NCBI GenBank assembly: GCA_029641185.1
Contig: JAPWGK010000002.1
Location: 930,001 to 994,000 of the forward strand
DNA from: Pseudofabraea citricarpa
Taxonomy: Eukaryota > Ascomycota > Leotiomycetes > Helotiales > Dermateaceae
Length of the DNA stretch: 64,000 nt
Direction of reading: 5' to 3'
The first letter of the stretch is position 1. Each line of letters starts with the position of its first letter. The position numbers and the translations under genes are program-made. The notes beneath the pieces were generated by a model, which saw only the letters and a list, made by a program, of their open reading frames with translations, was not told the origin of the DNA and ran no database searches. Below are positions 1-12,637 of the stretch, in pieces.

Positions 1-3000
1 AGTTTTAGTTTGATTCCTCGTCATGTGAAGTGCAGAAACCTTTTTTCTTCATCTTCTTTCGTCGACCTCGTGTACCGTACTATTGGTAGGTAGCCGTCGC
101 GTCCGCATCTCTGGACTCTGGTCTGCAGGCAATTGCCGGATGGTACTGTACTGTACGGGCTCGTGTTGACTTTGCATATGCCGCCCTCATTGTTCAGGGA
201 AGCTTCTTTGCTGGATCCTTCTTTTTTGTGGTGATGTGTTACCATACCCGGTACAGTAAGAGAGGAATACCGGTAGCAGAACTTCTTTACTTAGCGTTCT
301 GGGGGTTGCGTTGCGTTGCGTTGCGTTAAGCGGATGGTTCGGTATTGTGGAATCCATGGCATTGTAGTCGTGGTATTATGGTGTTGGTGCACTGTATACT
401 GTATACTCTACCAACCAGTAGTTGGACTGTCTTCCAGATCCGGCTTCCTCCTAAACGGTGAGAGATGCCGCTGCGGGTCGCGACCCCGTGATACCTTATC
501 AACAACAGAGAATGGAGAAGTTCGGATTCGCAAACTGTCCAGCAAGACGTTTCGAAATTTGAAAGTCACTCGATAATCGCGTTCGCCGTGGCGTACTGCA
601 CTCCATGTCTTCTCAGCCCTCACCTGGGTCGGTGGAGCCTCGGAAGATTTCTCAATCTCACATCTCAAACCCGGCGAGTTCTCGCAGGAAAACTCTATTT
701 GGTCTCCTTATCAACATGGTGATACCGTGACCGTGATTGAGACCGGCTGGAACTTGGGGTGCATATTTAATTGCGTTGCTGGACTCTAGAGTGGAGAGGG
801 ACGAAAATCCGGGGCAAGGAGATGGCTTGTAGTAAAGAGCGGTGTATTTCTGTTTCTGTGGGTTGCGGTGTCGTGACTCGTGATTTCTTTTCTGAGACTC
901 AGCAATGAGGATTGTATCAGTAAGAGCTGGGTTAAGGAAGAGTTTCGAGGCTTGGATTTGATGATCTGGCGGTTCTTGTGTTTTGCCTTGCGCACCTAGG
1001 TAGCTACGCGGTGGTAGAGCTTGGTGGGGGTAGGCAAGATATTAAATGCCAGACCGCTCAAGGATTGGTGGGACTACTGGAGGAAGTAGTGAATAGAAAA
1101 CTTTTAGGTTCTGTCATGTTATACAACGTATTATTGAACGGCAATCGTGTGGTAAGAACAAAAAAGAATAACAATAGAAGAAAGGAAGTTAGCAGAAAGC
1201 GAACAAAGACGAAGCTAATTTGACCAGATTCTACGGTATCTAACCCCGCTAGTTGGAGACCGAGGGGGTTAAATGTGAGGTCTTAAGAGCTATTGAAAGG
1301 CAGTCGAATGATCTTCTTTCGGATCACGAGTAGTTGGCCGAGAGCTGCCGACCCAAACAGGACACCTCAGTTTGATACCCACCACTGCGAAGAAATTCCA
1401 ACAAATGCCATATTGCTAATGGCATGGTAAGCCGATGGTGAATCTCAAGAATGGGCAGCGGAGGTCAAGACGTTATGGAAATGGGACCTTATGGGTCCGG
1501 ACTGAATGCCCGGACATGTAGAAGATGGCCCGGTATCCGCAGCTGCTACGACATGATGTCCTATTATCTTGAGAAACTGGCCTGGGTCTACCGGTGGCCC
1601 TCGGAAGCATCCGGTGATATGTGACAGATGCATCCTAATGTGCATTGTCGTGCATTGGCCTGGCATGTTCAGATGGAGAGATCGTCTAAACACCATGGAT
1701 GCCAGGTGCAAAGGGTCGAGCTCATTGGACATAACAAACGTGTCTGATGCAACTCTAGGCGTGCGAATGAGGATATGATACGAGCAAGAGCAGATGCTGC
1801 AGCATAGTTTAGCATATGCGATGGCTAAGCAGAAAGGAAGGTCGACGGAGAGGGTGGAACGCGGTGTAGCACAGAGAGAGAGGTGTAAGAGGGTCACCCA
1901 GGTAAATTTGCAATAGACGACTGAGATGACCCAAGTGCTCTTGTTCGGATTCAATCGACGCTGGAATAAAGTTTGGTCTGAACACAGCCTGCCGATAGTG
2001 TTTCAGTCCGACAGGGCGCCGCTACTGTACGATACAGCACCACCAATGCTTGTACTCCGTACAGCAAGTACACTTCATTCGTCATTAAGTATTGTGTGTG
2101 TGCAAAGGGTATTGTTGCACGTGCTTGGAAAGACACATTGTTGTACTGAGCCAACCAACTCACAAACACAGCCAGCACTGCAATAGCAACAGCAATATGA
2201 GGAGTAATAACATGATTTTCCCCGTCCACGCCTCACCGTTGTCGTGCCACGGCCGAGCCCGCCTTCGCCTTCGGCACACAACTACTGTAGCTATGCCATC
2301 ACTGGCAATCTCGTTTTCCCTGTTTATTTCCTGTTCGTCCGTCCCGTCAACTCTGATCTATCGTCGTCGGGTGGCCTAGAACAAAACTTAATTGGCCTAT
2401 AGTAGCGAGTTGCTTGCGAGCATTTCTTTCATCCTTCCCGCTTTTGTGTCTGCTTTCCCCTTCTCCTTTCTCCTTTACGTTTGATCGCATCACCGGTGCT
2501 ACCTCGCCCCTCCTTTCTCCCTCTCGCCCCCTCCTTTCCCTTCCTTCTGTCATCTTCATCTTTCTTTTTACCCATATCCAACAGTAATATCGCCCACGAA
2601 CCCTCCTGCATCTCCTGGCCCCGGAGCCCCTACACTATACTACAGACACTACCCACCTCCGGCAAAAGCTTCCTCACCACTCTCTGTCCCATTGGGCTCT
2701 ATCTCCTCTCCCCAGTCTTGGCCAATCACCTTCGCCCTGCGACCTCTTTTTGCGTGCTCGCCGGCGTCTCTCTTTTACACATGCGCGCAGTTGCTCTTTG
2801 CAGATTATTCGTTCTGTAGCGTCACAGGCGAGATCTAGCCGGCTTCCAGTGCCCTCCACTGCCCTCCACTCTTTTTGTATGGCCACAGGAAACAGCCAAT
2901 AACCAATGCACTTTTCTTTTGCATGCTTCTTATCGCTCCACCGCTGCGGATTACTCTCGACATAAAGGCCCACATGCGACCCCGTCGCTCGTCGCAACAT

Positions 3001-3167
3001 CACGAGCATCTTGATTCATACATGATCGGAATCTGAGCATTTCCAAGTCAGCGTTGCTGCGAATCCGCCACTACCCGTAGGGGTACTTTGACGTAAGAGC
3101 AACGCCGCACCCTCTTTCCCGGACGTACCTTGCAGAGCAAACCGTGGGAGCATTCATCACCAAGAGA
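1..3167. other. gene-poor region upstream of the SPX gene
   Basis: No open frame here resembles a known family, and the longest (minus strand, 1445-1954) lacks an ATG at its 5' end. Visible content: a GTTGC tandem array at 305-327, repeated TACTGTAC words (144-156, 2023-2030), an ACCTAGGTA palindrome at 994-1002, and a strongly pyrimidine-rich tract at about 2420-2590 that probably belongs to the promoter or 5' UTR of the SPX gene starting at 3168. A gene entering from the left edge cannot be excluded, but nothing supports one. Confidence 0.5.
305..327. repeat. GTTGC pentanucleotide microsatellite
   Basis: About four and a half tandem copies of GTTGC, read directly. It lies in the gene-poor left part of the window and no function is evident. 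Confidence 0.85.
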
Positions 3168-4697
3168 ATGAAGTACGGACGAACCTTCCAAGCGCAGTCT
3201 GCGCCGCAGTGGGCGCCATGTAAGTTGGATCAGCTTGCACAGCGAGCTCGTATTAATTGATTGGCCTGTTGCTGATAATCCGTGCGACGCAGACAATATC
3301 GACTATGACGAGCTTAAGAATCTGATCAAAGTCAATACCACCAAGAACCAAGGGCAGGCGATTGCAATTCCCGGACAAGGAGACACAGCACTACAGAAGT
3401 TCGAGGCGGTCTTCTTTGACGAATTGAGCAATCAGCATGATCGCGTTGACCTCTTCGTAAAGAGCAAAGCCGACGAGATAGCCCGCCGGCTTCGTGCGTA
3501 TCCATGATATCACCACTCCAACACGAGCTGACTTTCCTGCAGAATTCCTACAAAAGTCTGTACTTCGTCTCCTTGCACGATCGACATATAACAATGGCAA
3601 GCCGGTATCCCAGAAAAGGAGAGAGAGGTTCGCGAAATACGACGGACTCATAACAAGGTACGGAGGCTTCCGGGTTACAATTGAAACGTTGCTGATGTCG
3701 CACAGATGTGGCAATGATATACAGCTACTCGATCGCTTCGTTGATGCACAGCGCGTGGCATTTCACAAGATATTGAAGAAGTACAAGGTCAGTGGGTTGT
3801 ACCAACACAATACTTGTGTACTGATAAGAATAGAAATGGACCGGATCTCAATCACTGGGCGACAAATTTCGAGATGAGATACTCGGGAACCCAAAGAGCT
3901 TCACACGGCGAGATTTCAGTCCACTGATGTCACAATACAATGACCTCTTGATGACTCTGCGCGCGTCTACCCCTATGACAAGCGAAGAATCAACCCCTCG
4001 GCCATCTCGTCGACCCAGCGCTCAGGTCCAGGTGCAACATGTACCGCAGGGATACTGGAACGAATACGATGACGGGGATGAAGCCCAAGAAGACCAACCT
4101 TACACAATTATTGTCAATCCCGATGCCGAAGCAACGTACCCTGGGGCACGCACTGTAGCGTATGTTGTTTCGAGAGCGAAGATTCCAATGGAGAAGGTCA
4201 AAGGATGGTTAAGCCCAAAATTCGAGCCGTACGAGAGGCAGCCGTTGTTGTCTGGGAACAGCTACTTCCCAGAACAGCGAAGCGGCAATGCTACGGATAC
4301 CGATGGCGAGGATGAGGCATATGCGTCTTCTAGCGATTTTCCGACAGGATATGCAGCTCATTATGCTACATTCCCAAGTGTTAGTGACCAAAAATTCTCG
4401 CAGTATCGAGAAAAACTTTTGTTTCGAGGAACAGTTGCCAGTTTCGTTGCTGCGGTTCTGCTGCTAGCAATTGCCAGTATTCTCGTCCTTACAGGAAAGC
4501 ACAAATTGCGAATTGAGGTTGACGCTGGAGTACTCGTCGGTGTTGTCGCCAGTTTGTTCTTTGCTACTCTAGGCGTTGGGATGATGCTCTACCGGCAACA
4601 GCAACTTGGATGGTTTCATCGAATCTGCGTGAGCTTGACATTTGTCACCGTCTGTGTCCTAAATGGGATGCTCTTGGTTCTCATGGTATCTCAATAA
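3168..4697 (+). CDS. SPX-domain protein with three C-terminal membrane segments
   Basis: Five exons (3168-3219, 3293-3493, 3543-3657, 3706-3787, 3834-4697) join in frame to 437 residues. The N-terminal half is an SPX domain: it opens MKYGRTFQAQSAPQWAPY, continues with the conserved IDYDELKNLIK stretch, and ends with a segment containing FVDAQRVAFHKILKKYK, the lysine-rich helix that in SPX proteins binds inositol pyrophosphates. A polar, probably disordered linker follows. The last ~95 residues hold three hydrophobic helices (coding about 4420-4695) separated by short basic loops. They lack the DUF202 pattern of VTC proteins. By family knowledge SPX proteins sense cellular phosphate status; a vacuolar or endomembrane phosphate-linked role is inferred. 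The exact function of this architecture is unknown to me. The short 46-73 nt introns have good donor and acceptor sites. Confidence 0.85.
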
Positions 4698-5542
4698 CAA
4701 TAACGATCACAGATCATGTTGCTTTCGTCAGACCACGACGAGCACAAACTTGCTAGTCACGAATATGCTTGCAGATGATGCCTAGAATTGTCTGTAGTTG
4801 CAACATTCAAGACATTGTATATTGAGGAGTGCATTTATAGGAGGTTCGAATATGTAATATTCTATCGCCTCCAGGTGATATGTTAGACGGCGACGAGAGC
4901 GGTATATATGGATGGGGCTGGGAGTTTGGGTGGCTTAATCAGGAGCAACATGCGGATTGAGATCCATGGCGCCTTCGGAAGGGGGCTTTTTCTTTTGGGC
5001 GGCTTCATGTCATTCGTCACAATGATTTCCTTTGTTTTGCTTATGAATATCCTCACTTGGAGTTTAGCGACCACTACCTTTCAGTTGGTAGGAAGGTATT
5101 GGTCGCTTGTAATGGTAAATTTGCGCGTATGAAGGGTAAAGAGTGAGGAGTATGCCTAATAACTTGGCCCTTCTTTGAATATACAAATTGAGAAGACTCA
5201 TTGAAGCAGCCGAAGAGAAAACCGTGATATTTGGAATGTTCTGATATAAACGGGTTGCTGCAACCGTCGGTTCCTCGAAAAGTTTAAGGCTTTCGTTGGC
5301 GGGCGTGGCTGGTGTCCTGGAGAAAAGAGGAGGCTCGCGTCGTTATGTCCGAAGGCGGTAGAATGCGCTAGTGAGTATTTTGCCAAAGCTCAAAATACCT
5401 AGAACTGAGCATAAACATCGTAACTTAACGGCACATCGACTCCCCGCAACCAACAAGCGCGCAGAACATCAAATGAAGCTTGCTAATACATTGCGCATAT
5501 CTTTTTTTCTATGATCTGCGGTACCAAAACGTTCTATCGACC
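4698..5542. other. intergenic region between SPX gene and NUP133
   Basis: Contains the 3' UTR of the SPX gene and the promoter of NUP133. Short open frames on both strands around 4880-5130 have no recognisable homology and no splice model that extends them. Nothing else is supportable. Confidence 0.5.
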
Positions 5543-8500
5543 ATGTTCTCCCCTCAGGTGAATGGAAACGCGGCCGTCAACACGGCTCGCAGCTCGAGAC
5601 GCCGACAACGACCTCTTTCCAGCGAAGGCTCAATAGCTCAACCAAAAGCGAAACGGCAGCGGAGTGCATTGAGCGAGCAGACATTCCTTGCCCCAAATGG
5701 AGATGCCGCGCCTGAGATGGAAGAGGTGAAGGAGAAGGTCGCGAGTGTTGCCAAGCGCGAAAGCTCAAAGGAGAATCCGGTACAGGCACCAAGGAGGGAA
5801 ATTGCCGTTCGGGGTAAAAAGGGCAAGGCTGGAGAGAGATCGGGTAGGGGAGATGGTAGTGTTGTTTTGGTAAGGATTCGAATTAAACATTCTTTGTGTT
5901 AAACAAGGTCGCCTGCTCACATACCCATGATATAGACTACAAACGATACATATACGGTTAGCAAACTTCCAGCACTACCAGATCGACTTCGAAACGAGAC
6001 TGTAGCGCGTCAGCATGGTGCCATATACTCCGACAGCGGTTATGCACTCACCCTCACACATACCCACGCACTCGTATGGCCATATTCCGCTAATATCCCT
6101 TCTCCCGAAACCTTTACATTCACGCTACCACACCCAGCGAAACATGAATCTGATATTCTACCACTGGGGTCTCTAGTTTCAGCATCCGCATCATCTTCAG
6201 AGCCTGGTCTTGTTGTGGTTATGCCAATCAGTGGCATGATCACTTATTGGGAATCAATTGCGAGCGCAGCCACCTTGGACCTTATACGTCAACAGCGCAA
6301 TGGGGTGGAGTTAACTATTCCCGGACTGCTCTCAGGCGAAACGGTGGTGCAAATATTAAATGCGGAAAGCGCTGGCTTCGTATTAGGGTTCAGCAGTGGG
6401 AGACTAGCATACATGGGTGTGAGAGACAGAGAGGGTCGACCAGCCATTTCAGTACAGTTCCTCCGCGGCAACAGTGGTTCTGTAGGCAGTGGTATTTTTG
6501 GCAGCCTCAGAAATGCTCTTACCATTTCTGCGTGGCGTGGGGATATTGCTGCTGTACGAGCTGGCCGTGCTGAAAAGGTTGGAGAAAGAAATGTCGTGGT
6601 TGCAACTGCCAAAGGAAAACTACAAGCATGGAACTTGCACCGGGATGGGCACAATACTTTGCGAGCAGATGCGGACGGAAGGGAAGATATTGTTGCGGCG
6701 ATAAAAAGAACACACCCATCTATGTCCGAATTTCTCTTGGAGTCTTTTGAGCTCTTGGATTTCACTTTTACGCCAAAAAACCTAGCCGATAGCGAGTTCA
6801 CGGACCAAACTACCGAGGATGGAAAGGGGGTTCATTTACTTCTTTTGACCTCTCTGACAGGAAGAGAGTCTGCACATTATACACTTGTCGAAGTTACGCT
6901 GAAGCCCGATGGACTTGTTATTGGGACCATTCGAATGCTCAAGTCATACACTACTCCGGTTAGCCGTATTTCCACTGTAAAAGCTCGGATTTATCTACCT
7001 AGCCCTGCTCTGGTTGCATTTATTGTTTTTGATCGTGCTGTCGTTGTTGCGTCTATGGCCAGGCAACCCGATTCACCTGAATCTCAGCTACAGGCAGAGA
7101 GTCGTATGGTGACTCGAAGCTTTGAGGACGTGATCGACTTTCGAGAAGATATGCATATTGAGATTGTAGGATCCGGTATGGAAGAACCGCAAGCTCCTGG
7201 GCACGGGATAGAGGATTCCAAGTCACGTCGATATAAAGCCAAGTTTCCGGCCGCTGTTCTTATTGTTAAAGGAGGTGGGGTTGTCCGGATTGCAGCAACT
7301 GATATATCTAAGCTTGTGACAAGCGCCCCCCAAGTAACCGCCAAAAGCAAGCTTGAACAAGCAGTCTTCTTCGGCACCCAAAAGAGCAATCCAATCAAAT
7401 TTTCGGGACGATCAGAGCTTAGATTTCCCCCAGAAGAGATTGGGGAGGCTGCTCTGGAACTTAGTTATGAAATACTGAGGTCCGAAACTCCGTATATTCC
7501 TTCCGTTCCGGCTTCTATTGAGCAAAACCTCAAGAAGCGTGCTGTAGCGTTACATGACCTAGCTCAGCATCTCAGACTTACGGGCGTGACACGTGAGCTT
7601 GATCGGGTCACACGATGGAGGCTGATTTGGAATGCCGAAAAGATGGCAGCGGCAATTAACATCTGGAAATCTTACGACACGCGACTCAAGACCCGGCCAG
7701 AGGGCCAAAAACGTGGTCTTCTCACCGAGGTCATTGAATTCATACATGAGGACTACAAGACCCTACCTGTGCCGGAAGCTGGGGAGCTTGACCGTGTCCG
7801 ACTCTGGTTCATCAAGGATATCTGGAATCTTGAGATCGCGGTGCCTTGGGCTTATCAAGTAATCAAATACACATACCAGGACGGCCAAAAGGATCATGGC
7901 TTCATCATGGAGACACTCAGTGAGGCTAACGATGTCGTGCTGGGTGCCTTACATGGAGCTTATGACTTCCGGACCGAAAACCTAGCATTGTATGGCCTGG
8001 AGTCAGAGAAATTGGATAACGGAGTGTTGATTGATGGTTACGAAGAACTTCCGGGTTTCTGGACATCCACTTATTACGTTACAGACAACATCAGAAAACA
8101 AGGAGACTTGGCAGGCATGCTTTTGCGAGAATACTGGCAGACAGCTGGTAGTGGCGAAGGGAAACCAAACGAAGATGTGGTTAACAAATTGCGTCACGAA
8201 TGCCCTAGCCTATTTGAACTTGCTATTCGATCAAATCGGGAACGTATCCAATGGACCTCGGCGCAAGACAACCCCAATAGCCAAGTGGAGGCAGAAGAAC
8301 TCAAGCGGGTGCAAGACAAGTCTCAGCACGAGCAAATAACTCTACTTGCGGATGGCATTAATCTCCCGGATGAGGCAATTGCACTGGCTGAGAAGTATGT
8401 GATTTTGCCAACATTAGCCGAGCTTCTCATGGGCCAGATAGTGCTCTCATTACGCAGCCAAAAACGACCTGGTCTTAGCAATACTGAGATGGCCTACTGG

Positions 8501-9847
8501 CGCAAGCGTGCAAGCGATCTTCAAGCTCGAGCCGAGCATGAATTCGTGAAATTTGGCACAGGCTGGGCTACTGCTCTTTATGAATATCATATTAGTATTC
8601 AGGCTATGGGTGAGCTTTTGGACAAGTACCAAGATTACCAAGTTTATCTTACCTCATTCTTAAGGAGCAGGCCAGAATATGCAAAGGTTGCGTGGATGAA
8701 CGAGATCGACCGCGAACAAGATTTTGACAAAGCTGCGGATACCCTCTTGGATCTTGGAACTAAGCGCGAACAGCATGTTTGGAGCAAGGAAGTCGAACTC
8801 AGCCTCGGAAAATTAGCTCGAATGGCAGGAAAGAAAAATTACAGCGAAGCGAACGGCATTCTCATTCCTGATGGTGGTAAAAAGGAAGTTGCTGCCATTC
8901 ATGATCAACTAGCACTGATCAAGGTTCAGAACAGAATTTACAATCATGTTCAACCTTCCATTGAAACTGCAATCGACGACAATGCAGAAGTACAACTGGC
9001 ACTAGAAGCCCATGGAAACCGAAAACTTCTGAGGACAAAAGCATTCGCCTCCTTTTTGGAAGAAGCTATGGATCATCTTGTCAAGCATGAAACCATGGTC
9101 GCGGGAGAGTTGATCGATCTACTTACCTTAATGGATAACGATGGGAGAGAATCTGGACCGCAGTCTATACACGGAGAGGAATTTTATCTCGCCCTTCAGG
9201 TTTCTCGTCGTGGGATTGCCAATAAAGATGATCAAGTAATGGCTCAGCAGATTATATGGCGTCGGTGCTTCCTGAAGAATGATTGGTCAAAGATCAACAA
9301 TACAGATCTCAAAGACGATCAGGAGGTTTCCGAACAGTTGAGAAGCACAGCTCTGTACTCTACGTTCAGGGCGTGCTTGAAGCATCGTAAGTACAATCCG
9401 TGTACCTTTTAATTGCGCAACTAACATAAATTAGGTCTTTTCGATTCAACTACCAACATCAAGCCTCTTGGCCCCGTTGAGGTACTCGATGTAGCCATCG
9501 GCGACCTTGATAGTCGTTTCAATGGTCTAGATGCCAGCATTCGAGAATCTATTATGAAAGACATGCAGGGCGAAGCAGCGGCTCTCAGGCCTTTCATCGA
9601 CAGTTGTCGACTTGAAAATTGGCATCAGAGTGCCTTGGACTTAGCCAAGGGAGATTTCGAGGAGGAAATTGCAAACGAAACTTATGACGGACAGGTGATG
9701 CAACAGGTTGCAGCTCGGCTGGAAGAGATCGAGAACGAGATCAAGGAAAGAGAGACGCAGAAATCAGATACGCTGTTCCATGCTAGATCCAGGGTTAAAC
9801 CAAAGGCAAAGGGCAGCGCATCTTTTTGGTCTGACCTCAAGCATTAG
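5543..9847 (+). CDS. NUP133: nucleoporin Nup133
   Basis: Three exons (5543-5869, 5936-9386, 9435-9847) give 1396 residues. The first ~110 residues are basic and disordered with NLS-like clusters (RSSRRRQRP, KAKRQR). The following several hundred residues match the Nup133/Nup155-type N-terminal beta-propeller, for example TYTVSKLPALPDRL followed by the Trp-Pro strand of the propeller. The rest is a long alpha-helical C-terminal domain. Nup133 is a scaffold component of the Y-shaped Nup84/Nup107 subcomplex of the nuclear pore, tethered at its tip. The protein is longer than the yeast or human protein (about 1150 residues), mainly because of the N-terminal extension and linkers. The start was chosen as the ATG giving the shortest credible N-terminus. 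The frame is open upstream for only about 20 more codons. Both introns are short and canonical. Confidence 0.88.
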
Positions 9848-10438
9848 CGAGCACAGTAGCGAGTCTTTTTATTTCTTTTTTCACATGGACTCTCGAAGGG
9901 ATTTTGTAGCGAGCAGGCGTTTGAAGCTGGGGCAAGGAACCCAAGCTTAGGGGCACGATTGTATAAGGGCACATGTAAAAATACCACACTTTTCACGAAC
10001 TAATAAGACGCTATCGAGGCTTAAAATACCCTTTTATATTTCTGTTGATCGATAGCTCTAATCGTCAGCTTCGCTTAAGGTAGCCTCCAACGTCGAGGAG
10101 AGTAAGTGTCTGATGGAACACAGAGGAAGGGACCTACCTACAACTGTCGACACAATAGATATAGAGCATCCTTAACGGTCTGAAAATTCGACTCCTAAAA
10201 CCCGGCGACAGAATAGTGTATATATGAGAAAGATTCAGGCTAGCAGGGAGAGAAAGTATTTTAATCGATATAGGTATTTCCCTACAGATGTAGAGGAAGA
10301 GTATAACTGATTTCTACTTAAGGCATAGGTCCACGACGCCTAGAATCTGACAATGAAGAAGCAACCTGGAAACAAACATTAACCAAGAGCCCGGTATTTC
10401 ACGTGACCAGAACACCCCACTACAACTATGACGCTGAT
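9848..10438. other. intergenic region between NUP133 and AFG1
   Basis: AT-rich spacer of about 590 bp holding the NUP133 3' UTR and the AFG1 promoter. No open frame of note and no clear regulatory site. Confidence 0.5.
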
Positions 10439-12637
10439 ATGTTGAAGTCTCTCAGTCTACATCTTGAACCCATTTTCCCAATGCCACCTCTAACAAGATC
10501 ATTTGCTACCAATTCCACTGGTCTTGTAATCACTAACCCCTTAATATTATATCGTGCACTTTTAGCCACCAAACAGATCGATCCCGACCCAGCACAGCAT
10601 CGACTGGCCCTGCATCTACAGAAACTCTATTTTCGGTTGAAAGATTACTCCCCAGCAGCACAATATGGAGCACAGCTCCGGGCCATTGCCCAAGCCACAT
10701 CATCCCTCAATGAAGGGGGGCAAAAGGGAGAAGACGAGGAGAGAGTCGTGGCGGTGAAAGGCCATCCGTTACGAGGGAACCCGCTCTTCGCTCACTTGTT
10801 CCTCAGGAAAGAAGGAGCTGATACTCTCGCTTTGACGAGGGTCCTCACGAGCCACCAGGCTGCCATGGATCTGGATTCTCCTCGTGGACTCCTCCTGCAC
10901 GGAGAGGTGGGCACGGGGAAATCAATGCTGGTTGATCTGCTAGCAGATAGTCTCCCGACGCGCAAGAAGAGACGCTGGCACTTTAATACGTTCATGCTGG
11001 AAACGCTGGCGAGGTTAGAGCAGGCGAGAAACCAAGGCAATGAGGAGTATTCGCTCTTGTGGTTAGCCAAAGATATGGTTGAGAAGAGCCCGATCCTGTT
11101 CCTGGACGAATTCCAGTTGCCTGATAGGGCTGCGAGCAAGATCTTGAGCAACCTTCTCACGACCTTCTTTCAGTTAGGCGGCGTGCTTATCGCGAGCTCG
11201 AATCGCATGCCGGACGAGTTGGCAAAGGCGAGCGGCATGGACTTTGCTGCGCCGATGCGAGGAGGAGTCATGAGAAGATTTCTAGGACTAAGTGCGGCGG
11301 GACGGAATCCTGTGAATGCTGATCCTGGGAATGGTGAGTATGCTGGCTTTGTCGATGTCTTGAAGGCAAGATGTGAGACTTGGGATATGGAAGGTGGGAG
11401 GGATTGGCGACGAAGAGAAGTCGAGCAAGATGCTGAATGTGAGGATATCGTTGAGACGATGAGAGAGGAAATGATTGAGGGCTTTCAGGGGCTAGAAAAG
11501 ACGATTCCCGATAATTTGGGACTTGGATCTGAGCAGAGTTTAGGGAACGAGAAGGATAAAGATGATCAGGACCTCACTGCAACGAAAGCTACAACCCCAA
11601 AGAAGTATCAGTTGATGTCTGATGGCAGTGAAAAGGTCTGGAGCGACCTCATTCGATCTTCCCTTCCAGCAGACACCCCAGATCCCGTCCCTTGGGACTC
11701 TACTACTTTGCTCGTTTACGGCAGACAAGTTCCTGTCCCACAACATCTTACCGGAGTCACGTCGTGGACATTCTCAGACCTTTGTGGTGGGAGTTTTGGA
11801 CCTGCCGATTATATCACCATGGCCTCTACATTCCACACTCTCATTCTGGATGAGGTCCCCATCCTCACCTTATCCCAGAAGAACGAAGCTAGGAGATTGA
11901 TTACACTTCTTGACGCACTCTACGAAGCACGGTGCAAACTAATCATACGAGCAGAAGCCGGCCCAGACGAGTTATTCTTCCCCGAAATCCCCCAAGCCAC
12001 GGGGACGGAAGGAGAAACTAGTACTGAAGATGCCGTATACCCCGAGACCTTTTCAGAGATCTATCAGGACCAGACGTCGCCTTTCAGACCTAACATCTCC
12101 TCTTACACGGACGAGCCTAGAGCTGGATATGATCCTGACGAGGATTCGGATTTCGGCCCCCTTCCTGGCAAAGGAAATGAAATCGGACGACAGATTGATT
12201 TTGGCATGACTAGCTCTTTTACGGGCGAGGATGAACGGTTCGCTTATAAGAGAGCCAGGAGTCGATTGTGGGAGATGTGTGGAGCGAGATGGCATGCTCG
12301 TTCCTCTCCAGGCTGGTGGCGGCCCTTACCACTTGAAGTGCGAAGGTGGGAGCGATCCTCGTCTCCAGCGAGGGCCGAAGAGAAAGTTCTCGAGGAGAGG
12401 AAGACGGATGTCAGGCTTGGAGAATCGATCGAGCTTGATCGGCCGGCTGGCCTGCAGGGCAAGGAGATGGAAGAGAAGGAAAAGGCTGCAGCGAAAAGTC
12501 CGTTTCGTGAGAGAGTTGCTGAGCCCCCTCAAATCGGCGGCTGGCATGCCTGGGGAGTCGTAAAATGGGGGAGGAAAGCTGGGGCTTGGGGTCAGGGACC
12601 TGAGGCGTTGGAGAGGAAGAAGAAAGATGGCGAATAG
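10439..12637 (+). CDS. AFG1: mitochondrial AFG1/LACE1-type AAA+ ATPase
   Basis: Intronless, 732 residues from the first in-frame ATG. The open frame extends 12 codons further upstream but only to a GTG. Walker A is GEVGTGKS (about residues 155-162), Walker B is ILFLDEF (about 219-225), and a sensor-1-like ASSNRMPDEL follows, all in the order typical of the AFG1 ATPase family. The C-terminal DERFAYKRARSRLWEM segment matches the family's arginine-rich end. The N-terminus is rich in Ser, Leu and Arg without early acids, which fits a mitochondrial presequence. In yeast and mammals the family acts in mitochondria in quality control of respiratory-chain subunits. Acidic, probably disordered insertions around residues 370-400 and 530-590 make it longer than the ~500-residue animal and yeast proteins. 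Confidence 0.9.
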   Translation: MLKSLSLHLEPIFPMPPLTRSFATNSTGLVITNPLILYRALLATKQIDPDPAQHRLALHLQKLYFRLKDYSPAAQYGAQLRAIAQATSSLNEGGQKGEDEERVVAVKGHPLRGNPLFAHLFLRKEGADTLALTRVLTSHQAAMDLDSPRGLLLHGEVGTGKSMLVDLLADSLPTRKKRRWHFNTFMLETLARLEQARNQGNEEYSLLWLAKDMVEKSPILFLDEFQLPDRAASKILSNLLTTFFQLGGVLIASSNRMPDELAKASGMDFAAPMRGGVMRRFLGLSAAGRNPVNADPGNGEYAGFVDVLKARCETWDMEGGRDWRRREVEQDAECEDIVETMREEMIEGFQGLEKTIPDNLGLGSEQSLGNEKDKDDQDLTATKATTPKKYQLMSDGSEKVWSDLIRSSLPADTPDPVPWDSTTLLVYGRQVPVPQHLTGVTSWTFSDLCGGSFGPADYITMASTFHTLILDEVPILTLSQKNEARRLITLLDALYEARCKLIIRAEAGPDELFFPEIPQATGTEGETSTEDAVYPETFSEIYQDQTSPFRPNISSYTDEPRAGYDPDEDSDFGPLPGKGNEIGRQIDFGMTSSFTGEDERFAYKRARSRLWEMCGARWHARSSPGWWRPLPLEVRRWERSSSPARAEEKVLEERKTDVRLGESIELDRPAGLQGKEMEEKEKAAAKSPFRERVAEPPQIGGWHAWGVVKWGRKAGAWGQGPEALERKKKDGE

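Noticed and set aside
1445..1954. 169-codon minus-strand open frame
   Set aside because: No ATG at its 5' end, Cys/His-scattered composition without a fold pattern, no homology recognised and no splice partners.
4883..5132. Small overlapping frames on both strands between SPX and NUP133
   Set aside because: One is hydrophobic and one is basic, but neither has homology or a workable intron model.
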